This document shows positions 21,495 to 29,837 of a DNA stretch of 64,000 nt, one piece after another. The translations under genes were made by a program, and so were the position numbers. This DNA is from Phytophthora colocasiae (Eukaryota; Oomycota; Peronosporomycetes; Peronosporales; Peronosporaceae): positions 1,550,001-1,614,000 of the forward strand of contig JAGKQI010000045.1 in the NCBI GenBank assembly GCA_018806915.1, written 5' to 3'. Each line of letters starts with the position of its first letter. Position 1 is the stretch's first letter. Under the pieces are notes generated by a model. It searched no databases. It had not been told where the DNA came from and saw only the letters and a list, made by a program, of their open reading frames with translations.

Positions 21495-22336
21495 TTACAA
21501 CATTAGGTGCAAGAGTTCCTCAAAGTAGATTGTGTAGTACCCGAATAACGAATAATATCCAGTAGTGGGTGAGTTCACTCGTGAACGTTGGGCTAACCCA
21601 GGTGATGCCAGATGGTAAGCGAACACGCGGATAGGGCTCCGAATGTGTGAAGATATTGCCTGCGTCATTTGCCTATCGTCTGTAGTGTCACTGGTAGCCT
21701 GGGGTGCAGATAAATCTTTCTCCTCTGCAAAGACGCAAGCAACCAAAGACGATGTTGGTTTTGCTTCTTCAACATATGCAGCAAGCATTGCCAAATCTGG
21801 TACTGGCTTGTATTCTGGGTAGGTGTCGGCAGCAACGATAACGATTTCTGCATTTTTTTCTGTGCAGCCATCAGGGGGAGTTCCATTCATCGCCTCCTTC
21901 TTCTCCGTATAGTCGTCAGTATCCACCACAATTGGCGCTCTTTGTTCGACCTGTACATTACCGTGGGCAGGCTCAAACTCCCTTCGCTTCTTCCGACGCT
22001 TCAATATAGGCTAGATGTTTCGTCTTGCGTTTCAATATTAAATAGGCCCCCACCCCTGTCTGGGAAGTTTAGTAGCAGTTCCGTTTCTCCAAGGAAGTAA
22101 ACCGTTTGACGCACTGCGCTTTTCATGTTCTTCCATCCAGCTGATGTGTAGTAACTTGTTTGCATTTCGATAACCTTATTTTGGTGGCGCCATGCTCGAG
22201 CCTTGAGACGCGGCCAAATCATGTTGAAACTCAATTCGGCCACGTTAGTCGTTGCGTATCTTATTTCGAAATGAAAGAAGAGGTCTTGGAGTCCAAGTTG
22301 GACCTCAAGGCGGGAATGAATCACTACAAGTTCCAC
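21495..22336 (-). pseudogene. Minus-strand ORFs with a piggyBac-type N-terminal domain
   Basis: From 22336 a 111-codon frame contains MIWPRLKARAWRHQNKVIEM then YYTSAGWKNMKSAV and VYFLGETELL, the same W-x-x-L-x-x-x-x-W-x-x-x-x ... Y-x-x-x-G ... YFLGE pattern seen at the start of the other piggyBac ORFs here. It ends at 22001. A 169-codon ORF (22004-21495) begins with a basic stretch MKRRKKRREFEP and holds no catalytic motif. No DDE core follows on this strand. It could be the start of a second, truncated piggyBac, or an accessory gene of the element. Confidence 0.45.
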
Positions 22337-22457
22337 TATGACTTATCCCGCCGAGCTTCCCAACAACACTTGGAATATGGATTCTTACTCGTCTGTACAG
22401 TACAGAATCTAGACAGACTAATTTTTACCGTACAGACCGTGGTAACGAAGGAGTTAA

Positions 22458-22850
22458 GCCGATTTGTGACTCGTTTTTTCTATTTGATGACCCGGGGGAT
22501 GATCTGCATTTTTGCTGGGTCACTACGACATTCTACATGGCTAAAATATTAGAGACTTGGAATTTTCAGATATTTTTGTTCAGACCCTCGATGAGCAGGA
22601 TTTCAGAACTATTGCTTTGTTTGTTTTGATTCAACACGGAAAAATGAACACGCACGGTAAGATGCAGTACGTTGGATTCATGCGCAACAAGGAGGTTCAT
22701 TTGTGCGATACCTGCTGTTTGTTTCGTATTACCTATGGGTATCCTCAGTTGAGTCCGGACCTTAAGGCAGTGATTTTATTCGCAATTCGAGCCTATTCAC
22801 CAATAAAAACCACCGTTCAGGCGTCCAGTCGGCATTTGCTAGCTTGAAGA
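22458..22850 (+). pseudogene. Second Crypton-like ORF, piece 3 (recombinase core fragment)
   Basis: Directly after the right TTAA the frame reads KPICDSFFLFDDPGDDLHFC, open to about 22630. An overlapping frame (22557-22847) gives ALFVLIQHGKMNTHGKMQYV then GFMRNKEVHLCDTCCLF, matching the ALxLxxxQGKTNxxGxxxY..xxRHKDVxxCPxGA block of oomycete Crypton-type recombinases. At least one frameshift separates the two. No catalytic HxxR or Tyr is recognised further on. Confidence 0.5.
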
Positions 22851-23230
22851 ACAAGGTTTACCTGTTGTTGTCACTTCTCTTCTACCTAGAGGCGTCAAAG
22901 GGCCCCTTAGCACGTGGTTCGTTGCAGAAGCATTCCTTTATGTACGCGTCAATTAAATGGGGGTATTCTAATTGTTCTTGTAATCGAAGGTATTAGTCTT
23001 CTCTCATGTCAAGACTAGCATGAATTTAAGATAACATTCGCCCTTTGTTAGTCGTCAAGCGAGGCGGCGCACAGATAAGATTCTAAATTCTTTTTGAGAT
23101 GCCTTTTCTTGTACTTGCGTTAAGAAATATGCCACAGAAAACATTTTTTTCTCTTGTTCACATCTAATGCGACGGGTATTTTCCCTTTCCTATTGATGGG
23201 GTTGCATCATTCGACACTGTCTTTGTATAA
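22851..23230. other. No recognisable gene
   Basis: About 380 bp downstream of the Crypton fragment. Stops occur in all frames. Probably decayed element sequence. Confidence 0.4.
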
Positions 23231-23614
23231 CTGACTGTTCTTAAAATTCCCGATCGGAGAATTACCGTTCAGGTCAACATCGGCTACCGCACCCCCGAAC
23301 AACCCAAAATAAACCTAACTAACGGAATAAGGGCTCTCGAGAAAGAAATCCAGGTCCACAGGTTAGCTGTCAACTGGATAATCCCGGTCGATTTTAAGTG
23401 GTTTTTGGGTTGTCAGGGATATGATGCGAATATCTCAATTATTGATCAGGACGAGATCCATTTCAATAACGACGCACAGCAATTTGGAAAATACACAACT
23501 TTTAAAATCATTTGTAGGTCAATGTTTGATGTAAGCACTGAGCATTTCACGATCAGAGAAACTCGCAACATTGGCTACGTTCAATCCAGCAGCTACATAA
23601 TTTGCAATGAGAGA
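23231..23614 (+). other. Unidentified open frame interrupted by a Merlin element
   Basis: The frame from 23231 is open without a stop for more than 125 codons (LTVLKIPDRRITVQVNIGYR ... NWIIPVDFKWFLG ... IDQDEIHFNNDAQQFGKYTT) and is cut by the Merlin end at 23615. No start codon is obvious before Met 23405 and I recognise no family. It may be part of an older element or a host exon. Confidence 0.35.
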
Positions 23615-24915
23615 CACTCATTTCCTTTCACCCCGCAATTTCAAAATTAAAAAAAACTGGAATTTATAAGCATTTTATATTCAGCTGAGTAGCCAGCCAG
23701 TCACTTTCCAACCACTCTTCGAATACCACGTGAGATCTACGACGTCACCGACTGTAACGTCTTCCCTCTAGCCGTTGTAATGGCAGCCTGACGCAGTGAG
23801 TCAACAGCTATTGAGTGGTGCTACAAAGTTGGACTGCTTCCTACCAGCTGACCCTGTCCTAAGTGTGGCAAAGCCATGAAATTGGCATCGTGCTGTCGCA
23901 GGTTTAGGTGCAATCGCTCAGCCTGTCGCGTGGAGCGTACATAGAAAAGGGCTCATTCTTTAAGGGTCAGGGCCTGACGCTGCATCAAACCGTAGTGGTG
24001 CTCTTCTTCTGGTGTAAACAGGAGAAGAGCACCACTGAAATTCAAATGACAGGCCATAGCTCCAAGACTCTGACGGATAGGTACCAGTTTTGCCTAGATA
24101 TTTGCTCGGCAGAAATGTTACGAGTCCCAATTCAGGTTTAAATTTAAATTTTGTTATTGTTTTGAGTTGTTTTAATTTTTATTTAACTTAATTAATTTTT
24201 GTTCTTGTGATGTAGGTTGGTGGGCCCGGGCATACAGTAGGAATTGACGAAACTAGCTTAAAGAAAAAGTCGAAAAACAACATGGGGGCTCGCCGTCCCG
24301 ATTACCGTTTGTTTGGGGCGTTGAGAGGGAAACCAACTTGTGGTTTTCCACAGTGGTGGATAATGACCGCACCAAGGCGACTTTGTCCGCCGAGATAAAG
24401 CGGTTTATCCTCCCAGGTTAATCTATATGCATGTTTGATTTTCTTAAACAAGATATTAACTCTTTCTACGACTAGAACGCACATCATGAGCGACATGTGG
24501 CCCTCGTACGTGTCCGCCGACGGCAGTCAAAACCTTGAGAATAACCCCTACCTTGAAGGAATGGGTTATACTCACGTATGGGAACCCAGAAAATGGTGCT
24601 CATACCCAACGCATTGAAGGCGCTTGGGAAGTGCGATTGAAGCAGCGTCTTAAAGTATTTATTTTCTGGTTTTTTTATCGATAACAATAAATTTTCTAAT
24701 ATGTATCTTTAGGCCTTCCGTGGGTACCTCAAAAAGTTGATGCCATCATTCATTCACGAGTGTTTGTGGAGGTTGTGTTTTTTTCCACCCCGAGCATCAC
24801 CGCAGCAAGCCTTCAAAGGTCTCGTAGAAGGGATCAGGAACAAGTACAACTAAAAGTGGAATACAAGTTTTGTTTTTTAAAATTTTGAAAATTGCGGGGT
24901 GAAAGGAAATGAGTG
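23615..24915 (+). mobile_element. Merlin (IS1016/IS1595-like) DNA transposon, 1.3 kb
   Basis: The ends are a long inverted repeat: CACTCATTTCCTTTCACCCC at the left and its exact reverse complement at the right (GGGGTGAAAGGAAATGAGTG ending at 24915), extending inward through GCAATTT with few changes. The interior encodes a Merlin-type transposase. The flanks (GCAATGAGA left, CCAATATAG right) do not form a clean 8-9 bp TSD. Confidence 0.8.
23780..24853 (+). pseudogene. Merlin transposase (DDE_Tnp_IS1595), degenerate
   Basis: It begins MAA*, then IEWCYKVGLLPTS, a stop, and a zinc ribbon (CPKCGKAMKL ... CCRRFRCNRSAC). The DDE core follows: VGGPGHTVGIDETSLKKKSK (first D), HIMSDMWPSYVSADGSQNL (second D) and HTQRIEGAWEVRLKQRL (E region), ending RASPQQAFKGLVEGIRNKYN at 24853. 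Three small GT-AG introns fit the frame: about 24136-24214, 24417-24474 and 24655-24712. Lesions are in-frame TGA and TAG around the zinc ribbon and a frameshift with a small deletion near 24580. The TIR pair and the core confirm the superfamily. Confidence 0.8.
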
Positions 24916-24976
24916 CCAATATAGATACCATTGACCACGAGGATGTTAATGCTTATTGCTGTCGGGACAAATAAAG

Positions 24977-24984
24977 GTGCGCAG
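24977..24984. repeat. hAT target-site duplication, left copy
   Basis: GTGCGCAG directly precedes CAGGGGTTCCG and is repeated exactly at 29275-29282 directly after the inverted end. Eight bp is the hAT TSD length. Confidence 0.85.
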
Positions 24985-25290
24985 CAGGGGTTCCGAAAAA
25001 TACTATTTTTATTAAATACTTTTGTATTTTGGTTGAAAAATGATTTATTTTCGGCTTTGCTTTGAAATGCTAAAATATTTGTGTTACCTCTATCGCCAAT
25101 AACGCTATCGGCGAGTCTGGTCCACTTGCGGTCTTGTTTTGGTTCGGTTGAAGCTCAATCACTGGTCCATAGGTCGCGCTCGTTTGACTGGAGCATGTGA
25201 ACATCGTTATAAGACAGTAAGCCTCTCACATCTGGGCATTTTCACTCTATTCAGCACACTCACAGTCCTCTGTCTACTCCAAGCACCACC

Positions 25291-26620
25291 ATGCCTCCGC
25301 GAAGTGTTCCAAAGCCGACCCGAAAGACAGCATCGTCGTCGTCTAGAGAGCTGAAAAGGGCCAAGAAGGCCAATCAAGCAAAAAAGAAGGGTCGCACCGC
25401 TCCGTTCACGTCGAACCAGGTCTCGACCTTCTACTTCAAGTGTGTGCTCGATGACAACGAAGAGCCTACTGCTCAGTTCGTGTGCCGCTGTGGCGTCCAG
25501 CGCCGGATGGAGCCAAACACTGGCTACACCAATCTGCTAGGCCACGTCTTCATATGGCACACGAATTTCGTCGCGGAGATGACTATAGCCAGTGCCAATA
25601 CTGGCACATTGGTTGGGTTCATCGACGACAAGACCAGGATCTTCTACTGGATCGACATAGTGCTCTCCTGCAACCTGCCCTTCTCGTTCTGCGAGACGGA
25701 AGCGGCATCTAACTACGTAAAGATCGGCAGCCTTTCGACGGACAGCCTGGTCAAGTACATGAGCCTTCTGGTCCGTGAGGTTGAAACTGTGATCGGTAGT
25801 ATCCTCCCAAAGTCGTTCGGTATAATTTTCGACGGGTGGACGTTTAGGTCAGATGTCTTTGCGTCCTTTCGCCACGACGGCAAGGCGCAGAACAATCTGA
25901 TCGCGATGGCCCCAATTATCGACGATAACGTTGACGACCTTACTGCCAGGAGCCACGTCAAGTTTCTGGACACCATTCTCTCCTACTACGGCCGTAGCAA
26001 AGCCAATATCGCCAACATTGTCGGCGATAATTACGCCGTGAACGGTGCTGTCGCTGACAAGCTGCGGGTTCCGATGGTGGGCTGCGCCAGCCACCGTCTG
26101 AACCTGGCAGTCAATTTACTACTTGCTGGCCACGATGATCTACTTAAAAAGGTGCACAAGTTGATGTGCAAGATCAAGAATTCGCTTTTGGTGTCCGCAA
26201 AATTACGGTGAGTTGCGTTAATGATTATGTGTCTTCTGAAATCTAATAATTTGATTTTTGTGTGTTAGTCGAAAAACACACCTGCATCCTGTCCTTAATC
26301 AGGACACCCGCTGGTCCTCTACATTCGACATGGTGAAGAGATACTTTGAGCTGAAGGAGTTCCTCTGCGATGACGATGACGACGAGCTGGCGGCATGTAT
26401 GCCAACTCGCCGGGAGGAGAAGCAACTGAAAGCGATCCTCGTCAACCTCAAGATGTTTGAGTCAACGTTAAAAAAAACTGCAAAGTGCCGACGATGTAAC
26501 CCTACTGGACGTGCGCGACCTCTTCGATGCACTTATCGCACAGAAGCCTGAGATCGCGCACTACCTACGTGCCGATGCAGACATCGTCAAGAACCCTGGA
26601 TTTGAACGCGCTTGCGTTAA
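25291..26620 (+). pseudogene. hAT 1 transposase, 5' part
   Basis: ATG 25291 opens a basic N-terminus (MPPRSVPKPTRKTASSSSRE), then a BED-like finger (FVCRCGVQRR ... GHVFIWH). The catalytic region includes IIFDGWTF, NIVGDNYAVNGAVADKL, GCASHRLNLAVNLLL. A GT-AG intron at about 26208-26268 precedes QDTRWSSTFDMVKRYFEL. At 26469-26476 an 8-A run shifts the frame by one; with seven As the frame would read LKKLQSADDVTLLDVRDLFD. The coding sequence reaches NPGFERACVN at the TTAA 26617 and is cut there. Confidence 0.8.
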
Positions 26621-28758
26621 CCCTTCCACTACGAGATTACGGATTATCCGGAATCAATTTGATAGAGGTGAAAGTATTCCGCGAAGTCGGCAACAGATTC
26701 GAGCCGATCCAATTCCGCATATAGAAGTTTGTATCGGATAAATTTTGACGGTTTTACTGTAAGGCCTACACAGTATGCGACACGGAACTTTCGGGAAGCG
26801 GGTAGGGCTACGTGTATAAGAATCCACGGGCCCCTGCCAGCCTTTCATTCCAAAATCAGCGCCGAAGAAGAGACCATCACTCCCGACTGAGCATGTGGGC
26901 CTACGCATACGAAAAGTCTTTTTCTCACATTTGGCGCGAGTTGACCAAGAAGGGCTGGACGTACCGAAAGTCGACGGGACTCATCAACAACCAACTATAC
27001 CTTCCTTCAGGTGGGAACCTGAAGGGAAGCGAAGGCGTAGACTTCTTTGACGGTGCGTGAATTGATCAGCGTTCATATCTGCGAAGCGCTAACGTTTTTT
27101 TTTATCTAGGCGAGGCGAGTTTGCTGCGTTACTGCCGGGAAAAGGGTTGGCTTGCACTTACAGTTAGGACGGTAGACAATGCCACCCCGATAGCACAAGA
27201 CGCTGCCCCGCAAGCCGAAGCTCTCCCGACGCTTCCTGAAAGCGCTTCAACACCGCCCTTGCTTCTGCGCTCTGAGCCAGCGTCTACCGCATCCAGTATG
27301 GCGCGTGCGGAAGCGAAGAAAGCTGCAAAACCGAAGCCAAGGTTGGCAGCAAAAGCTACAGCTGCTGCAGAGAAATAATTAGCCGCGAGCACGCTACAGA
27401 TCGCTACAGCACCACCTTCGAAGCGGCGCCGAACGGGTAAGTGTGAGTGCTTTCAAACGTGACTTGTATGAAACTAACTGAGCTTTTACGGATATGCAGT
27501 TCTGCTTGTTCAGGAAACTGGCTCAGATGTTCCGGAGGATACCGTGCAGAGTGTTCCGGAGAATACGGTGTATATACAGGATTCTCCTGAATCAGCAACG
27601 GATCAAGCGACAAACTTGCCAAGTGCTGCTGGTCGTGGGATTTCGCTCGATGACTTTGATTCCGACAACTTCCTGGATGCCCTGCGAAGAGACCGGCTTT
27701 TCGAACCAACCAATCCCGAAGATCTCAACATTGGAGACAATGATTGGCTTCTCGCTTTAGATTCTGACGCCGAAGGCGATGAAGGCTCCATTCTGCAGGA
27801 CGAGAATGATGAAGAGGATGATCCGGTTGCAGACTTCGATGTGGGCGACGAAAGTGATGACAACGAGGGCGGTGAATTTGATTCTGTGCCTGTGCAATTC
27901 AACCTCACTGGAGATGACTTGGACAGACTGCAGGCAGACGAGTGGGAAACGTATGACGAGCACCACTCCAGTCAACTTCGTCACGACGCGTTACCCCTCT
28001 ACGATGGCCCCTTCGGTCCGACCCGAGCTGCTCTTGCCTACGCTAAAAATCCGCTAGCGATTTTCTACTTTTTTCTCCCGAAGGAGCTTTGGCGGAAGAT
28101 AGCGGCTGAGACAAACAAGTTCCGCTTGGGACAGCATCGATGGGATCGCTTCGCAAATGCGCGCTAGTGCACGGCAGCGTCGTCAGAGGGCCCCTTCGGC
28201 AATTGTGCTGAGTGTCGACGAGTACAAGACAAAGCTGAAGCGCAAGTCTCCTATTCAACCACACGAGAGAGTCAAGAAGGGAAGAGTCACGCTGTGCAAC
28301 AAGGCGCGCAGACTGGAGCACGGGAGCGCCCTCACATGCAACGAGGTGTGGCACCAGAGCTGGAAGAACGGCATGGCCATTCCGCCCGCGATGCAGCACA
28401 AGATCAGGTTCGTAAGCAAGCGTAGACCCGAAGTTACGAGCGAGGTAGCTGGTGAATACTAGTAGCGTAGACCGTGAATGAAGAATTTTGCTGAATGTTG
28501 GTCATTTTGAGAGCTTCTGTTGTCTGGTCGTTGTCGCAGGGTGTAACGGTTTTGCAGGGAGATAGCAATTTGGAGTATTTTGTTCAGCTTTTGCGCTGAT
28601 CTCTTTTTTTGTGTCATCCAATCAGACGGCGTGTACGGGACGCGTGTCATGCGAAAGGGCTTCAAACATCATATATAGTACTGATTTTCCGGCATACGTT
28701 AATTTATATATTAAGAATTCCGGAGAGTCCTGAATAATCGCCGGATTAGAAGGGTTAA
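26617..28758 (+). mobile_element. piggyBac-like element 2.1 kb, inserted in the hAT 1 coding sequence
   Basis: The ends are TTAACCCTTCCACTACGAG and, inverted from 28758, TTAACCCTTCTAATCCGG. Both carry TTAA, and fusing the flanks through one TTAA restores the hAT frame exactly (ACVN then VLLGRESTLS). The right end is the same family as the terminus at 1-40. The element keeps the N-terminal half of a transposase and lacks the DDE core, so it is an internally deleted, non-autonomous copy. Confidence 0.85.
26884..28462 (+). pseudogene. piggyBac transposase N-terminal half (internally deleted)
   Basis: It starts MWAYAYEKSFSHIWRELTKK with the family pattern GWTYRKSTGLINNQLYLPSG and GVDFFDG. A 57-nt intron (27053-27109) joins it to EASLLRYCREKGWLALTV, then a Pro/Ala/Lys-rich linker with an in-frame TAA at 27376. 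A further intron leads to a long acidic region (27600-27960: DDFDSDNFLDAL, EDDPVADFDVGDESDD) and to the start of the transposase core, PLAIFYFFLPKELWRKIAAETNKF, after which the frame shifts (near 28160). The final 100 codons are basic and lack the DxxD and GGVDxxDQ motifs, so the catalytic domain is missing. Confidence 0.7.
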
Positions 28759-29084
28759 CGTATTGCTGGGTCGCGAGAGCACGTTATCGCCCGACGAGGA
28801 AGCTATGTTGGATCCGCTGGTCGCAGAAACGTCTCCGCCACCGCGGCCTTCGAAAGCAACATCAGTCCACCAAGGTTTCGCTGCGGATGCGTTCGAGCGG
28901 GCGAGACGTCTTCGTCAATCGACTTCAAGTTACATCGGCCATGTGGCTGTGACCGCTTCGACTTCCAATGTCGTCGAGCGATTTTTTTAGCAAAGCCAAA
29001 GCAGTGGTTGGCCTTCACCGCCAAGCGATGACCCCACTGCACCTTGAGAGCATGCTATTTTTTAAGGTAAATCGTAGGTACTGA
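28759..29084 (+). pseudogene. hAT 1 transposase, 3' part (dimerisation domain)
   Basis: It resumes VLLGRESTLSPDEEAMLDPL directly after the piggyBac end and continues to SYIGHVAVTASTSNVVERFF. A 7-T run at 28982-28988 gives a TAG; with six Ts the frame continues SKAKAVVGLHRQAMTPLHLE, the usual hAT C-terminal dimerisation motif (SNVERxFSxA..). Together with the 8-A run in the 5' part this is the second +1 homopolymer change. Confidence 0.75.
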
Positions 29085-29274
29085 AGTGCGGCGACTGTGC
29101 GCAAGGTTGTGCGCGGCACACAATGATCTCGCAATAAACAGATTCCCCACAAGCTCTGATGTATTTCTTGCAATACGTTCAATTATTGCGAACGACAATG
29201 GCTGGGAGATATGTGAAGTTATTTGTATTGCTGCATCCTCGAACACAATAGCAATAGCATTTTCGGTACCCCTG

Positions 29275-29282
29275 GTGCGCAG
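29275..29282. repeat. hAT 1 target-site duplication, right copy
   Basis: GTGCGCAG, identical to 24977-24984, directly follows CCCCTG. Confidence 0.85.
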
Positions 29283-29708
29283 ACACCACCATATCCGGAA
29301 GTGGGTACATTTTTCTGCTCGAATGCACAATACGGCTTGATCAATGCGTGACCAGGCAGCCACGTCCCTGACTGGAAGTAAACATCTTTTTGAGGTTGTA
29401 GTTGATCTTCAACTACAACGATCACACTCTTTTTATATTACTTTTATTATACAGTACTTAACGGTTCGGCTTCAGGTCCAGTTTATATCTGCCACGTATT
29501 TTGCAGGTATTAACCAAGTTTTACGAACACATCCAGGTATGGCTCGAACTCGGAAAACTGCGCACATCCAGAGACACCTAAAGATGGAAGAGGAGAAGGC
29601 TGCAGCCGCATCAACGAAGACTGGAGACCCGCTACTGCTGACCGTTGGCCAGCGGTCGGAATCCTAGTGTCACCCACTGGATGCTCCCTAGTAGATTCCG
29701 GAAGCACC
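29283..29708 (-). pseudogene. Flank of hAT 1 and displaced Gypsy integrase piece
   Basis: The right part (29708 down to about 29600) reads VFGCFRNLLGSIQ, VTLGFRPLANGQQ on the minus strand, the usual RATLxxRPQANGQQER stretch of an oomycete Gypsy integrase. It continues the integrase found at 33759 across hAT 2. The left part (29283-29500) reads FQSGTWLPGHALIKPYCAFE on the minus strand in an open frame that I cannot assign. It also runs on across the hAT 1 TSD into 24976-24916 (CAPLFVPTAISINILVVNG). Confidence 0.5.
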
Positions 29709-29716
29709 CGAAGACC
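29709..29716. repeat. hAT 2 target-site duplication, left copy
   Basis: CGAAGACC at 29709-29716 is repeated at 33751-33758. The final C is shared with the first base of the CAGTG terminus, so the duplication is 7 bp certain, 8 bp probable. Confidence 0.8.
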
Positions 29717-29837
29717 AGTGTTGGCATTTTTACTTTTACTTTTTTACGTTTTTACGTAGAAAATATTTAACACGGAATTATATACTTTTTTACGATTTTT
29801 TTACAGAGTTGACGTAAAAAAAGATTCGGCTAACAAG

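Larger units (their letters stand above)
18429..22457 (+). mobile_element. piggyBac element of about 4 kb flanked by TTAA
   Basis: The left end is TTAACCCCTTCTCTCCCG at 18429. The right end, read inverted from 22457, is TTAACTCCTTCGTTACC. Joining the outer sequences through one TTAA restores an open frame in the surrounding Crypton-like ORF (GQF then KPICDSFFLFDD), which supports a single insertion. Inside are a plus-strand piggyBac transposase pseudogene (18673-21167) and a minus-strand ORF region (21495-22336) with a second piggyBac-type N-terminal domain. Either this is one composite element with an accessory gene, or two elements fused tail to tail. Confidence 0.65.
24985..29274 (+). mobile_element. 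hAT element 1 with 8-bp TSD, split by a piggyBac insertion
   Basis: The left end CAGGGGTTCCGAAAA faces the right end TTTTCGGTACCCCTG (reverse complement CAGGGGTACCGAAAA), 14 of 15 bases identical. Both abut the 8-bp duplication GTGCGCAG. The interior encodes a hAT transposase in two parts, separated by a 2.1-kb piggyBac-like element at 26617-28758. Without the guest the hAT is about 2.15 kb. Confidence 0.85.

Noticed and set aside
29283..29500. Further copy of the B membrane-protein gene (ACTTCCAGTCAGG...ACGTGGCT resembles B1 near 1400)
   Set aside because: The match is about 20 bp with a gap and does not extend. The minus-strand frame diverges at once from B1/B2.
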